Source: Winogradskyella sp. (GTDB taxonomy: Bacteria; Bacteroidota; Bacteroidia; Flavobacteriales; Flavobacteriaceae). Taken from it: DNA of 45,084 nucleotides. Location: NCBI RefSeq assembly GCF_025210595.1, contig NZ_JAOARH010000066.1:1-45084 (forward strand), given 5' to 3'. The translations under genes were made by a program, and so were the position numbers. Below, one piece after another: positions 25,760 to 37,070 of the stretch; the first letter of the stretch is position 1; the number at the start of each line of letters is the position of its first letter. Under the pieces are notes generated by a model. It made no database searches. It saw only the letters and a program-made list of their open reading frames with translations, and was not told where the DNA came from.

Positions 25760-25865
25760 AATAAATATATGTGTTTAGTAAGATTTGGAGTACTTACAAA
25801 ACAACTAAATTTTAAAACTGAATTGAACTAAAACCTTAGAGCTTATTAACAGATGTTTTAACAAT

Positions 25866-26888
25866 TTATATCTTCAACCTAGCTGTAGCCATCACATCAA
25901 AATCTGAAAAATCTTTTTCTAAGTATTTTAAATAACCAACAATAGCTATCATAGCAGCATTGTCTGTAGTATATTCAAATTTAGGAATGTAAGTCGTCCA
26001 GCCATGTTTGCTTTCAGCATCTTTAAGGGCTTGTCTTATACCAGAATTGGCAGAAACACCACCACCAATAGCAATGTGTTTTGTGCCTGTTTGCTTTACG
26101 GCAAGTTTTAGTTTATCCATTAAAATACCAATAATAGTATACTGAATGGAAGCACAGATGTCATTTAGGTTTTCTTCCACAAAATTTGGATTGGCTTTAG
26201 TTTCGCGTTGTACAAAATAAAGGATTGCGGTTTTTAATCCTGAAAAACTAAAATTAAGACCATCTACTTTTGGTTTGGTAAATTTATAAGCTTTAGGGTT
26301 TCCTAACTGTGCACGTTTGTCAATTTCTGGACCAGCAGGATAACCCAATCCTAATACTTTTCCGCTTTTATCGTAAGCTTCACCAACAGCATCATCAATG
26401 GTTTCGCCTAAAACTTCCATTTCAAAATGACTGGTAACTTTTACAATTTGTGTGTGTCCACCAGAAATAGTCATTGCTAAAAAAGGAAAGGGTGGTTTTT
26501 TATGGTCTTCTTCTTCAATAAAATGTGCCAAAATATGCGCTTGCATATGGTTAACATCAATCAACGGAATATCCAATCCATAGGCTAAAGATTTAGCAAA
26601 AGAAGTGCCAACTAAAAGCGAACCCATTAAACCAGGACCACGAGTAAAAGCAATAGCACTTAATTGATCTTTAGTAATACCAGCTTTTTCTAATGCCTGA
26701 TGCACAACCGGAACTATGTTTTGCTGATGCGCTCTAGATGCTAGTTCTGGCACAACTCCGCCATACTCTGTATGTATTTTTTGGTCTGCTACAACATTAC
26801 TTAAAATGGTGTCGTTACATAATACAGCAGCCGATGTATCATCGCAAGAAGATTCAATACCAAGAATGTAAATATTTTCTTTTTTCAT
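25866..26888 (-). CDS. tsaD: tRNA N6-adenosine threonylcarbamoyltransferase
   Basis: A 340-residue member of the Kae1/TsaD family. Key elements are GIESSCDDTSAAV at the start, the metal-binding HMQAHILAHF, ISGGHTQIV, FSFSGLKTA and GGGVSANSGIR near 275. It transfers threonylcarbamoyl to A37 of ANN-decoding tRNAs, an essential step together with TsaB, TsaC and TsaE, which are not in the window. A -7 box TACCTTTG is present on the minus strand at 26972-26965; the TTG element at the usual distance is missing. Divergent from the tamB-like gene. Confidence 0.97.
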   Translation of the reverse strand: MKKENIYILGIESSCDDTSAAVLCNDTILSNVVADQKIHTEYGGVVPELASRAHQQNIVPVVHQALEKAGITKDQLSAIAFTRGPGLMGSLLVGTSFAKSLAYGLDIPLIDVNHMQAHILAHFIEEEDHKKPPFPFLAMTISGGHTQIVKVTSHFEMEVLGETIDDAVGEAYDKSGKVLGLGYPAGPEIDKRAQLGNPKAYKFTKPKVDGLNFSFSGLKTAILYFVQRETKANPNFVEENLNDICASIQYTIIGILMDKLKLAVKQTGTKHIAIGGGVSANSGIRQALKDAESKHGWTTYIPKFEYTTDNAAMIAIVGYLKYLEKDFSDFDVMATARLKI

Positions 26889-27054
26889 TAACTAAAAAGG
26901 GCACAATAATTGTTAATTTTACCAGACGTAGTCTAAAACAATACTTGTTAACGTATTGTATAGGCAAAGGTAGTGAAGATTTCATCAATTAATAAGTATA
27001 AATTCTATCAAACGAATACTCAAAATAATAGGTAAAATAGCAGGTATAATTCTG

Positions 27055-30000
27055 TTGTTGTTTCTTATTGTTTTTTTAATTGTTGGGATTCCTGCCGTAC
27101 AAACCAAACTTGGTAAATACGCTACCGAAAGATTAAATGAAGATTTTAAAACCGATATTAATATTGGTAAAGTTGGTCTTCAGCTCAATGGTGATATAGA
27201 GCTCAAAGAAATTTTAATTAGAGATTACAAAAAGGATACTTTAATTAGTATTGGTGAGCTAAACAGTTCTATTATAAGTTTTAAAAACCTTTACAATAGC
27301 AAACTCAACTTTGGCGATATAGATATTCATGATTTGGTTTTCAATTTAAAGACCTATAAAGGAAAAAGAGACACCAATCTAGATGTTTTTGTAGAAAAAT
27401 TCGATGACGATAACCCAAGAGTAGGACCTAGTAAGTTCTTGTTGTCGTCTAGCGATGTGTCTATAGAAGATGGTATTTTTAAGCTCACAGATGAAAATCT
27501 TGAAAATCCTAAAATCTTTGTATTTACAGAGCTCAATGCAAATACAACTAATTTTTTAATTTATGGACCAGACGTAAGTTCTCGTATTAATAAATTCAGT
27601 TTTAAAGATAGTAGAGGTATTGCTGTAGATAATTTAATGGCAAATTTTGAGTACACTTTGCATCATATGAATTTTGGCGATCTTAAGATAAAGACTGAGA
27701 ATTCTGAATTAAAAGGCGACTTAAGATTTGATTATAAACGAGAAGACTTAAAATACTTTACAGATAAGGTAAATGTAACAGCAAGTTTTAAGGATTCTGA
27801 AGTTTCACTCACAGAACTAAATGTGTTTTTTGATGAATTTGGTGTTAATCAGCGTGCAAGTTTTAATGCAGATTTATCAGGTACGTTAAATAATCTTACT
27901 GCCAAAAACCTTAATGTTAGTACTACAAGAAATACAAGAATTATAGGAGATGTTAATTTTAAAGGTTTGTTTAATAGAGAAGAAGATAGTTTTTCTTTAG
28001 ATGGTAATTTTAAAAATTTAGCTTCAAATTATAACGATTTAACAGCGTTGCTTCCTAAAATTTTGGGTAATGCTATACCATCATTTTTTTCTAAGGTAGG
28101 TAATTTTAGAGCTCGAGGAACATCTCATATAACAGCAAATCGTATTGATGCAGATCTAGCAATAGATACAGACTTAGGATTTGTGAAATCTGATTTAAAA
28201 TTAACCGAAATAGATGATATAGATGAAGCAAGTTATATTGGTAATGTTGTTTTTGATCAGTTTGATATTGGTCAGCTTATAAATGATCCTAAGGCAAAAT
28301 TTGTTTCTGCTAACCTCGATGTAGATGGTAAAGGTTTTGTATTAAACAATTTACGTACAGATATTGAAGGTGACGTTTTTAGTTTAGAATATAACGATTA
28401 CACTTATCAAGGTGTGCATGTTTCTGGTAATCTTGGCAATAAGATTTTTAATGGAAAACTATTAGCAGATGATCCTAATCTACAATTAAACTTTAACGGG
28501 TTAGTTGATTTTGTTGAAGCGGAAAAGAAATTCGATTTTAAAGCTAATGTTGGTTATGCAGATTTAAGAGCACTCAATTTTGTAACAAGAGATAGTATAT
28601 CTGAATTTAGAGGACTGGTTAATATAACCGCAACAGGTTCTACTTATAATGATGTAAGTGGTGCAATAAACATAAAGAACACTACCTATAAAAATCAGGA
28701 TAACAGATATAGTTTTCAAGATTTTGATATTGTGTCTTCATTTAAGGGTGATGAACGTACAATCTCTATTAATTCACCAGATATTGTTAACGGAAGTGTA
28801 AAAGGAAAATTTAAGATTGAAGATGTTTTAAAACTCGCTGAAAATTCGATAGGTAGTATCTATGCTAACTATATTCCTTTTGAAGTTGATGAGGGACAGT
28901 ACATTGATTTTAGATTTAATATCTATTCAAAAATTGCTGCTGTATTCTTTAAAGATTTGTATTTGGGTAAGAACACCTTTGTTGAAGGTAGAATAGAAAC
29001 CGACGAAAAAGGATTTGAACTCACCTTTAACTCACCTGAGATAAAATTTCAGGATTATTTTGTAAATGATATTAATGTTAGTGTAGATAATAGCAACCCT
29101 CTGTATAACACATTTATAGAAATAGACAGTTTAAGTGCTGGTGTATATGATGCTTCAGATTTTACACTAATCAATGTAACCAAAAGAGATACACTTCTTA
29201 TAAAAACTGAGTTTAAAGGCGGAAAAAGCAATAAAGACAGATTTGACCTTAATCTTTTTTATACAATAGACGAAGCCAATAAATCTATTTTAGGTTTTAG
29301 AAAATCTGATATGCTTTTTAAAGGGCATGATTGGATGATTAATTCAGAAAAGAATAATTTTAATAAAGTTAGGTTTGATAGGACTCTAACAGCTTTCGAT
29401 ATTTTTCCTATAACCATAAATCAAGGTAATGAAGAAATAGAACTTTCGGGTACTATTACTGATAAAGAAAACAAAAATCTTAAAGTAGATTTTAAAGATG
29501 TGGAGCTAGATAAGATTACACCACATATAGATAGTTTGGCTTTAGATGGTACTGTTAACGGAAAACTAAGCGTTTTACAAAACGATGGAATTTATTTACC
29601 TAAATCTAATATAGAAGTAAATAATCTTAATGTAAATGATTACAATCTTGGAAAATTAAATGCAAAGTTAGAAGGCAACAATTCCATAACAAATTATAAG
29701 GTAGATGTTTCTTTGGTTAATGATAATCTAACCTCTTTTTTAGCCAGAGGAAGCGTTGATGTAGTCAAACAAAACCCTACCATTAATTTAGATGTTGCAT
29801 TCGAAGAATTTTTATTAGACCCATTAAATCCTTTAGGGGAAGGAGTTATTAGTAATATTAGAGGTTTGGTTTCTGGTAATGCTAAAGTAACAGGTAGTCT
29901 TAAAAAGCCAAGTATTGATGGTGAGTTATTGTTAGATAGAGCAGGTTTATCCATACCATATCTTAATGTAGATTATGGTTTCGATTTTGACTCTAAGGTG

Positions 30001-31458
30001 TCATTACGAAACCAGCAGTTTATTTTCAATAATGTAGCCATGACAGATTCTAAGTATTTCTCTAGAGGTTACCTTAATGGATTTATAGAACATAATAATT
30101 TTTCTGACTGGAAATTGGGTTTAGATCTAAGTACAGATCGTTTGTTAGTTTTAAACACAGAAGAATCTGAAGACGAATTATATTACGGAACAGGTTTTAT
30201 ATCTGGTACAGCAGAGATAAAAGGTCCTACAGATCAATTAGTGATTGATGTAGATGATGGTAAAACCGAAGCTGGAACAGAATTTTTTATACCCTTAAAT
30301 GATTCTGAGAGTTTTGGTGATAATTCATTCATCCATTTCCTTACACCTGAAGAAAAAATGGCAAGGATTAATGGAGAAATACAAGAACAAATTTCAGTTA
30401 AAGGATTAGTGTTAGATTTTGATTTAAATGTAACACAAGATGCCGTAATAGAAATTGTTATCGATAAAGATTCAGGAAGTACAATAAAAGGAAAAGGAGA
30501 AGGTAACTTAGGTTTTTTCATTAATACCAATGGTACTTTTGATATGTGGGGAGATTTTACAGTATATGAAGGAACCTATAATTTTAAATATCGTGGACTG
30601 GTTGAAAAAAGATTTAATGTAGAGCCAGGTGGTGTTTTAGAATGGGAAGGTGATCCTATGAAAGCACAAATAGACATTAAAGCGGTTTATCAAGGTTCTG
30701 CAAACCCTTCAGTTTTATTAGATAATCCTATTAATCAAACCATACCAGTTGAAGTAGAAATACACCTTACAGGTCAGTTAGAGCAACCAGATCCTGAGTT
30801 TAATTTTAGGTTCCCAACAGTAAATTCAACTGTGAAATCAGAGCTAGATTACAGATTGTCCTCTAAAGATGAGCGCGATAACCAAGCTTTATATTTTTTA
30901 ACAACAGGGAGTTTCGCTAGTGGTTTAGCAGGTGTTAATTTTTCGGGCACTATAGCCGAACGATTAACAGGTATTGTCAATAATTTATTAGGGAGTGATA
31001 ATGATGGTTTAAAGGTTGGTATTGATGTAGAATTAGGTCAAGACACACCAGAGTTGCAAACCAATAGTAGAGTAGGTCTTACATTACAAACCAAAATATC
31101 AGATAAAATATTAATAAATGGTAAAGTAGGTGTTCCTTTTGGCAGTGCACAACAAACTACAATTAGAGGAGATGTACAAATAGATTGGTTGTTAAATGAA
31201 GATGGTACCTTTAGAGCAAAAGTTTTTAATAGAGAAAATACAATTAGAAACTTTGGGGAAGAAATTGGTTATACACAAGGGGTTGGTTTGTCTTATAATG
31301 TAGAGTTTGATACGTTTAAAGAACTTATCGATATTATTTTCTCTGGAAAAAATAGAAAAGATAAACCGGTAAAGAAAGAAGAAGAAAAAGAAGAGGATGA
31401 TGACCTTATGCCAGACTACATTACAATGAAAAAAAAGAAGACAAAATCTAAGTCTTAA
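27055..31458 (+). CDS. tamB: TamB-like translocation/assembly module (DUF490)
   Basis: A 1467-residue envelope protein with one N-terminal membrane helix, a very long repetitive beta-rich AsmA-like body and a C-terminal DUF490/TamB domain (about 1100-1440) ending in a lysine/glutamate tail. TamB proteins span the periplasm, work with TamA-type barrels and move lipids or help assemble outer-membrane proteins. The start is uncertain: the only usual start codon in the frame is a TTG at 27055, yet the sequence reads on upstream as IKRILKIIGKIAGII, a natural beginning of the membrane helix, with no ATG, GTG or TTG before the stop at 26974. A rare start codon or a small frameshift is possible. Confidence 0.93.
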   Translation: MLFLIVFLIVGIPAVQTKLGKYATERLNEDFKTDINIGKVGLQLNGDIELKEILIRDYKKDTLISIGELNSSIISFKNLYNSKLNFGDIDIHDLVFNLKTYKGKRDTNLDVFVEKFDDDNPRVGPSKFLLSSSDVSIEDGIFKLTDENLENPKIFVFTELNANTTNFLIYGPDVSSRINKFSFKDSRGIAVDNLMANFEYTLHHMNFGDLKIKTENSELKGDLRFDYKREDLKYFTDKVNVTASFKDSEVSLTELNVFFDEFGVNQRASFNADLSGTLNNLTAKNLNVSTTRNTRIIGDVNFKGLFNREEDSFSLDGNFKNLASNYNDLTALLPKILGNAIPSFFSKVGNFRARGTSHITANRIDADLAIDTDLGFVKSDLKLTEIDDIDEASYIGNVVFDQFDIGQLINDPKAKFVSANLDVDGKGFVLNNLRTDIEGDVFSLEYNDYTYQGVHVSGNLGNKIFNGKLLADDPNLQLNFNGLVDFVEAEKKFDFKANVGYADLRALNFVTRDSISEFRGLVNITATGSTYNDVSGAINIKNTTYKNQDNRYSFQDFDIVSSFKGDERTISINSPDIVNGSVKGKFKIEDVLKLAENSIGSIYANYIPFEVDEGQYIDFRFNIYSKIAAVFFKDLYLGKNTFVEGRIETDEKGFELTFNSPEIKFQDYFVNDINVSVDNSNPLYNTFIEIDSLSAGVYDASDFTLINVTKRDTLLIKTEFKGGKSNKDRFDLNLFYTIDEANKSILGFRKSDMLFKGHDWMINSEKNNFNKVRFDRTLTAFDIFPITINQGNEEIELSGTITDKENKNLKVDFKDVELDKITPHIDSLALDGTVNGKLSVLQNDGIYLPKSNIEVNNLNVNDYNLGKLNAKLEGNNSITNYKVDVSLVNDNLTSFLARGSVDVVKQNPTINLDVAFEEFLLDPLNPLGEGVISNIRGLVSGNAKVTGSLKKPSIDGELLLDRAGLSIPYLNVDYGFDFDSKVSLRNQQFIFNNVAMTDSKYFSRGYLNGFIEHNNFSDWKLGLDLSTDRLLVLNTEESEDELYYGTGFISGTAEIKGPTDQLVIDVDDGKTEAGTEFFIPLNDSESFGDNSFIHFLTPEEKMARINGEIQEQISVKGLVLDFDLNVTQDAVIEIVIDKDSGSTIKGKGEGNLGFFINTNGTFDMWGDFTVYEGTYNFKYRGLVEKRFNVEPGGVLEWEGDPMKAQIDIKAVYQGSANPSVLLDNPINQTIPVEVEIHLTGQLEQPDPEFNFRFPTVNSTVKSELDYRLSSKDERDNQALYFLTTGSFASGLAGVNFSGTIAERLTGIVNNLLGSDNDGLKVGIDVELGQDTPELQTNSRVGLTLQTKISDKILINGKVGVPFGSAQQTTIRGDVQIDWLLNEDGTFRAKVFNRENTIRNFGEEIGYTQGVGLSYNVEFDTFKELIDIIFSGKNRKDKPVKKEEEKEEDDDLMPDYITMKKKKTKSKS

Positions 31459-31593
31459 TATCACTTTTTTCAATTTTTCAGAAATAGTTATTAACGAAAA
31501 CGTTTGAGTTTTTGTGAGTCTGTTTTTTTTATGACAATAGTCATTATATTCCGTTTATAGTTTATTAATTTTACTGTATAGAATAAAAAAAAT

Positions 31594-32580
31594 ATGCTAC
31601 GTACAATAAAAAAAATAGGTGTTTTAACATCTGGTGGAGATTCACCAGGCATGAACGCTGCAATAAGGTCTGTGGTAAGGACTTGTGCTTTCCATGGCTT
31701 AGAATGTTACGGTATTTATAGAGGTTATCAGGGAATGATTGAAGGTGATTTTGAAAAAATGGATGCTCGTAGTGTTAAAGGAATTATTAATAAGGGTGGT
31801 ACCATGTTAAAATCTGCACGTTCTAAAGAATTTAGGACAAAAGAAGGTAGACAAAAAGCACATGATGCATTACAAAAAGCAGGTATAGATGCGTTTGTAG
31901 TTATAGGAGGTGATGGAAGTTTTACAGGTGCCATGGTTTTTAACCAAGAGTTTGGTTTTCCTGTAATTGGTATTCCTGGTACAATAGATAATGATATCTA
32001 CGGAACAACACATACGCTTGGGTATGATACAACTTTAAATACAGTTGTAGATGCAATTGATAAAATAAGAGATACAGCCAGTTCGCATAACAGATTATTC
32101 TTTGTTGAAGTTATGGGAAGAGATGCAGGTCATATAGCACTTAATGTTGGTGTAGGTGCTGGTGCTGAAGAAATTTTAATTCCTGAAGAAGATTTGGGTT
32201 TAGATCGATTATTAGAATCTTTACGCCGAAGTAAACAGTCTGGTAAATCTTCGAGTATAGTTGTGGTTGCTGAAGGAGATAAAATTGGTAAAAATGTGTT
32301 TGAGCTAGCAGATTATGTGGAAGAAAATATGTCAGAATATGAAGTTCGTGTTTCTGTACTAGGACATATGCAGAGAGGCGGGAACCCATCTTGTTTCGAT
32401 CGTGTTTTAGCGAGTCGAATGGGAGTTAAAGCGGTAGAAAGCCTTATCATAGGGAAAAGCAACTATATGGTTGGTTTAAAAAATGATACTATGGATTTAA
32501 CACCATTTGAGCAGGCCATAAAAGGACAATCAAAAATTGATATGGAACTACTAAGAGTTTCAGATATAATGACAATATAA
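31594..32580 (+). CDS. pfkA: ATP-dependent 6-phosphofructokinase
   Basis: A 328-residue PfkA. The nucleotide loop GVLTSGGDSPGMNAAIRS (9-26), GGDGSFTGA, the catalytic region GIPGTIDNDIYGT with its aspartates, MGRDAGHIAL and GHMQRGGNPSCFDR near the C-terminus are all standard. It catalyses the committed step of glycolysis (fructose 6-phosphate to fructose 1,6-bisphosphate). It stands 70 bp upstream of gapA on the same strand, so the two may be cotranscribed up to the terminator at 33673-33717. Confidence 0.97.
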   Translation: MLRTIKKIGVLTSGGDSPGMNAAIRSVVRTCAFHGLECYGIYRGYQGMIEGDFEKMDARSVKGIINKGGTMLKSARSKEFRTKEGRQKAHDALQKAGIDAFVVIGGDGSFTGAMVFNQEFGFPVIGIPGTIDNDIYGTTHTLGYDTTLNTVVDAIDKIRDTASSHNRLFFVEVMGRDAGHIALNVGVGAGAEEILIPEEDLGLDRLLESLRRSKQSGKSSSIVVVAEGDKIGKNVFELADYVEENMSEYEVRVSVLGHMQRGGNPSCFDRVLASRMGVKAVESLIIGKSNYMVGLKNDTMDLTPFEQAIKGQSKIDMELLRVSDIMTI

Positions 32581-32617
32581 TTCAAAATTCAAAATTTAAT
32601 GTTTATATCAATTATAA

Positions 32618-33652
<1,035 letters not shown>

Positions 33653-33672
33653 ATCTTATATTATTAATTCAG

Positions 33673-33717
33673 AAATTCCGTAGGATTAACTTTATTAATA
33701 ATCTTACGGAATTTTTA
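33673..33717 (+). terminator. Terminator after gapA
   Basis: Arms 33673-33688 and 33699-33714 form a 16-bp stem (one G-U pair) with a 10-nt loop and a T run. It separates the pfkA-gapA pair from the kinase gene. Confidence 0.85.
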
Positions 33718-33728
33718 ATTTTAACCTT

Positions 33729-34592
33729 ATGATCTTAATTACCGATGGTGGTTCTACAAAATGTGATTGGATTGCAATAAATAAAAATGGCAATCTTGAA
33801 ACCAAAAAGATGAGAACCAAAGGATTAAATCCTGCAATTTTAACCGAAAAAAAGCTTAAAAAAATCATTCGGGATAATGACGAACTCATGTCTATGAGTA
33901 ATGAAGTAGAGCATGTGTTTTTTTATGGGGCTGGTTGTGGTACCGATAAGCCAAAAGCTATGCTTAAGAATATTTTAGAAGAAATATTTCCTAATGCAAA
34001 AGCAGATGTACAAGAAGATACTATGGCTGCGGTAAGAGCAACAATTAATTCTGTTAATGAAGAAGCCGTAGTTTGTATTTTAGGAACAGGCTCTAACTGT
34101 AGTTATTTTGATGGTAATATTTTGTACCAACGTGTTAAGAGCTTGGGCTATACCATAATGGATGAGGCAAGTGGTAATTATTACGGTAAGGAATTGATTC
34201 GTGATTATTATTTTAATGTTATGCCACATACATTAAAGTTAGCATTCGATCATAAGTATAATGTAGATGCAGATTACATAAAATATAATTTATACAAACA
34301 ACCTAATCCTAATGCATATTTAGCGAGTTTTGCTGAGTTTATGTTTCTTAATAAGGATTCCGATTATATTAAAGAATTAATTAAAAAAGGATTGCGTCAA
34401 TTTACTGAGCATATGATACTTCAGTTTAAAGAAGAATTAAGCTCAGGAATACCAGTACATTTTGCAGGTTCTATTGCTTATTTTTCAAAAGAAGAGATTG
34501 AAGAGGTCGCTAAAGAGTATGATTTTAAAGTTGGAAATTTTGTAAGAAGACCTATTGAAGGCTTAGTAGATTATCATATTAACAATTTATAG
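33729..34592 (+). CDS. BadF/BadG-type ATPase, N-acetylglucosamine kinase-like
   Basis: A 287-residue member of the sugar kinase/Hsp70/actin ATPase superfamily. Phosphate loop 1 ILITDGGSTKCDWIAI (2-17), a phosphate 2 region CILGTGSNCSYFDG (about 116-129), GYTIMDEASGNYYGKELI and the adenosine-type loop VHFAGSIAYF near 240 are visible. In flavobacteria this protein is labelled N-acetylglucosamine kinase; the substrate is inferred from the family. Its stop codon directly abuts the mgsA start, so the two are coupled. Confidence 0.88.
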   Translation: MILITDGGSTKCDWIAINKNGNLETKKMRTKGLNPAILTEKKLKKIIRDNDELMSMSNEVEHVFFYGAGCGTDKPKAMLKNILEEIFPNAKADVQEDTMAAVRATINSVNEEAVVCILGTGSNCSYFDGNILYQRVKSLGYTIMDEASGNYYGKELIRDYYFNVMPHTLKLAFDHKYNVDADYIKYNLYKQPNPNAYLASFAEFMFLNKDSDYIKELIKKGLRQFTEHMILQFKEELSSGIPVHFAGSIAYFSKEEIEEVAKEYDFKVGNFVRRPIEGLVDYHINNL

Positions 34593-34955
34593 ATGGAAAT
34601 AGCCATTATTGCTCACGATGGTAAAAAAGCTGAGATGGTTCAGTTTTTAAATTCGCATAGTGAAGTGTTGCATCAAAAAAACATTTCTCTAATAGCTACA
34701 GGTACAACAGGTAAAAAGGTTAAAGAAGCCGGCTTTAAAGTTAATGTTTTATTATCAGGACCTTTAGGAGGAGACGCACAAATAGCAACAAGAGTTGCAG
34801 AAGGGAGTTGTAATATGGTTTTATTCTTTAGAGATCCATTAGATAAGCACCCTCATGAGCCAGATATTCTTATGCTAATGCGTTTATGCGATGTGCATAA
34901 TGTACCGCTAGCAACAAACCCAGCTACTGCTGAGTTATTAATTAAAAGCATTTAA
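34593..34955 (+). CDS. mgsA: Methylglyoxal synthase
   Basis: A 120-residue enzyme turning dihydroxyacetone phosphate into methylglyoxal and phosphate, a bypass of lower glycolysis. Typical segments are AIIAHDGKK at the start, IATGTTGKKV, LSGPLGGDAQI with the catalytic aspartate region, FFRDPLDKHPHEPDI and NVPLATNPATAE. Length is close to the usual 120-150. It follows the kinase gene without a gap, and lies near pfkA and gapA, which fits control of triose phosphate flow. Confidence 0.96.
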   Translation: MEIAIIAHDGKKAEMVQFLNSHSEVLHQKNISLIATGTTGKKVKEAGFKVNVLLSGPLGGDAQIATRVAEGSCNMVLFFRDPLDKHPHEPDILMLMRLCDVHNVPLATNPATAELLIKSI

Positions 34956-34997
34956 ATATTTTGTTCATTTAAATGTTAATAAATCTCAATTTGGCTA

Positions 34998-35028
34998 TTG
35001 TAAAACTTATTATTTGGTTATATCTTTG
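34998..35028 (+). promoter_or_regulatory. Promoter of the 60-residue membrane protein gene
   Basis: TTG (34998-35000), a 20-bp spacer and a perfect TATCTTTG box (35021-35028). Transcription should start near 35035, about 20 nt before the ATG at 35056. Confidence 0.8.
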
Positions 35029-35055
35029 TACAATCTTTAAAAATGACACGTAATT

Positions 35056-35238
35056 ATGTTCGAATTTGACCAGTATTTAGGATTTTTAGCGTTTTTAACC
35101 ATATTAACAATAGGATTTTGGTTAATGATATTCCTTTTAACTTTTGTAATCCCTTATTGGGTTTTTGGATCAGCAATAGAGCGTTTTAAAGAAATTAAAG
35201 CAGAAAAGAAAGCTGAAAGAGAAAGTTTAACACACTAA
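35056..35238 (+). CDS. Small single-span membrane protein (60 residues)
   Basis: A short protein with one or two hydrophobic segments (about 9-40) and a charged lysine/glutamate tail (ERFKEIKAEKKAERES). It has its own well-formed promoter and a terminator right behind it, so it is very likely expressed. I do not know its function. Confidence 0.8.
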   Translation: MFEFDQYLGFLAFLTILTIGFWLMIFLLTFVIPYWVFGSAIERFKEIKAEKKAERESLTH

Positions 35239-35254
35239 TTCAGTTTTATTAGAT

Positions 35255-35289
35255 AAAAAAAAGAGCGCATTATATGCGCTCTTTTTTTT
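35255..35289. terminator. Bidirectional terminator between convergent genes
   Basis: Perfect stem 35255-35270 with 35274-35289 (GAGCGCAT/ATGCGCTC plus A and T runs) with a 3-nt loop. It serves the 35056 gene and, in reverse, the carboxylase gene ending at 35305. Confidence 0.92.
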
Positions 35290-35304
35290 GTTGTTTATGT
35301 TTTG

Positions 35305-36948
35305 TTACACCTGTAACACACCTAAATTAAAAGGTTTTTCAATGGGAGCGTGGTTGGCAGCTTCTATTCCCATGCTAATCCATGTTCTGGTATCTAAAGG
35401 GTCAATCACAGCATCTGTCCAAATTCTAGCAGCAGCATAGTAAGGAGACACTTGGTCATCGTATCTCGATTTTATTTTATTAAAGAGTTCTTCTTCTTTT
35501 TCTTTAGTGATAGTTTCTCCTTTTTTCTTTAGCGAAGCAGTTTCTATTTGTAATAAAACTTTTGCAGCAGATTTACCACTCATAACAGCAAGCTCAGCAC
35601 TTGGCCATGCTGCAATTAATCTAGGATCATAAGCTTTTCCACACATGGCATAGTTACCTGCGCCATAAGAGTTACCAATAACAATAGTAAATTTTGGCAC
35701 TACAGAATTACTAACAGCATTTACCATTTTAGCACCATCTTTAATAATGCCGCCATGTTCAGATTTGCTGCCTACCATAAAGCCTGTAACATCTTGTAAG
35801 AATACTAATGGAATTTTCTTTTGATTACAATTGGCAATAAAACGTGTAGCTTTATCAGCACTATCATTATAAATGACTCCACCAAATTGCATTTCGGCAG
35901 GTTTGGTTTTTGCACCTTTGGTTTTTACAATTTGTCTTTGATTAGCAACAATACCAACAGCCCAACCATCAATACGTGCATAACCTGTAATTATAGTTTG
36001 CCCATAACCAGCTTTGTACTCTTCAAATTCAGAATTATCAACTAATCGCTTAATGATATCATTCATATCATATTGATCAGCTCTACTCTTTGGTAGAATA
36101 CCATAGATATCTTCTTGATTTTCTTTTGGTTTCTTAGATTTTATACGGTTGTAACCAGCTTTGTCAAAATCTCCAATTTTATCTACAATATTTTTGATGG
36201 TATCTAAAGCATCTTTATCATCTTTAGCTTTATAATCGGTTACACCAGAAATTTCGCAATGCGTTGTTGCACCACCAAGTGTTTCGTTATCTATAGTTTC
36301 GCCAATTGCAGCTTTTACAAGGTAACTTCCTGCTAAGAAGATACTACCAGTTTTATCCACAATTAAAGCTTCATCACTCATAATTGGTAAATATGCACCA
36401 CCAGCAACACAACTTCCCATAACGGCAGCAATTTGGGTAATTCCCATACTGCTCATCACGGCATTATTTCTAAATATTCTACCAAAATGTTCTTTGTCTG
36501 GGAAAATTTCGTCTTGCATTGGTAAAAATACACCTGCAGAATCAACCAAATAGATAATAGGAAGTTTGTTTTCTATTGCAATTTCTTGAGCTCTCAAATT
36601 CTTTTTACCAGTAATAGGAAACCAAGCTCCAGCTTTTACAGTAGCGTCATTGGCAACTACGATACATTGTTTCCCTTTTACATAACCAATTTTTACAACC
36701 ACACCACCAGATGGACAACCACCATAATCCTTATACATACCTTCACCAGCAAACGCACCAATTTCTATAGATTTAGATTTTGGGTCTAATAAATAATCTA
36801 TTCGCTCTCTGGCAGTCATTTTTCCTTTGCTATGATGCTTTTCAATGCTTTTTTCACCTCCGCCAAGTTTAACTTTAGCCAAACGTCTTTTTAAATCTGA
36901 AAGTAGAAGTTTATTGTGATCTTCGTTTTTATTGAATTCAATATCCAT
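35305..36948 (-). CDS. Acyl-CoA carboxylase beta subunit (carboxyltransferase)
   Basis: A 547-residue protein of the crotonase-like carboxyltransferase family, with N- and C-terminal halves. Recognisable parts are KMTARERIDYLLD, VVANDATVKAGAWFPITGKK, YLVDSAGVFLP, GSCVAGGAYLPIMSDE and, in the second half, FLQDVTGFMVG and GNSYGAGNYAMCGKAYDP. Length and the KHLRAQEIA-type region fit methylcrotonyl-CoA carboxylase beta better than propionyl-CoA carboxylase, suggesting leucine breakdown. The biotin-carrying alpha subunit is not in the window, so the substrate is not certain. Confidence 0.92.
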   Translation of the reverse strand: MDIEFNKNEDHNKLLLSDLKRRLAKVKLGGGEKSIEKHHSKGKMTARERIDYLLDPKSKSIEIGAFAGEGMYKDYGGCPSGGVVVKIGYVKGKQCIVVANDATVKAGAWFPITGKKNLRAQEIAIENKLPIIYLVDSAGVFLPMQDEIFPDKEHFGRIFRNNAVMSSMGITQIAAVMGSCVAGGAYLPIMSDEALIVDKTGSIFLAGSYLVKAAIGETIDNETLGGATTHCEISGVTDYKAKDDKDALDTIKNIVDKIGDFDKAGYNRIKSKKPKENQEDIYGILPKSRADQYDMNDIIKRLVDNSEFEEYKAGYGQTIITGYARIDGWAVGIVANQRQIVKTKGAKTKPAEMQFGGVIYNDSADKATRFIANCNQKKIPLVFLQDVTGFMVGSKSEHGGIIKDGAKMVNAVSNSVVPKFTIVIGNSYGAGNYAMCGKAYDPRLIAAWPSAELAVMSGKSAAKVLLQIETASLKKKGETITKEKEEELFNKIKSRYDDQVSPYYAAARIWTDAVIDPLDTRTWISMGIEAANHAPIEKPFNLGVLQV

Positions 36949-37070
36949 ACAAATTACCTGTAATCAGGGTGTCTTTTTAAATTTTGATTTATTATTTAAT
37001 CTGCACGAATTTACAAAACATTGTATAAAATATTTGTGCTTAATTTTTCAAAATAAACATTACACGGAAA

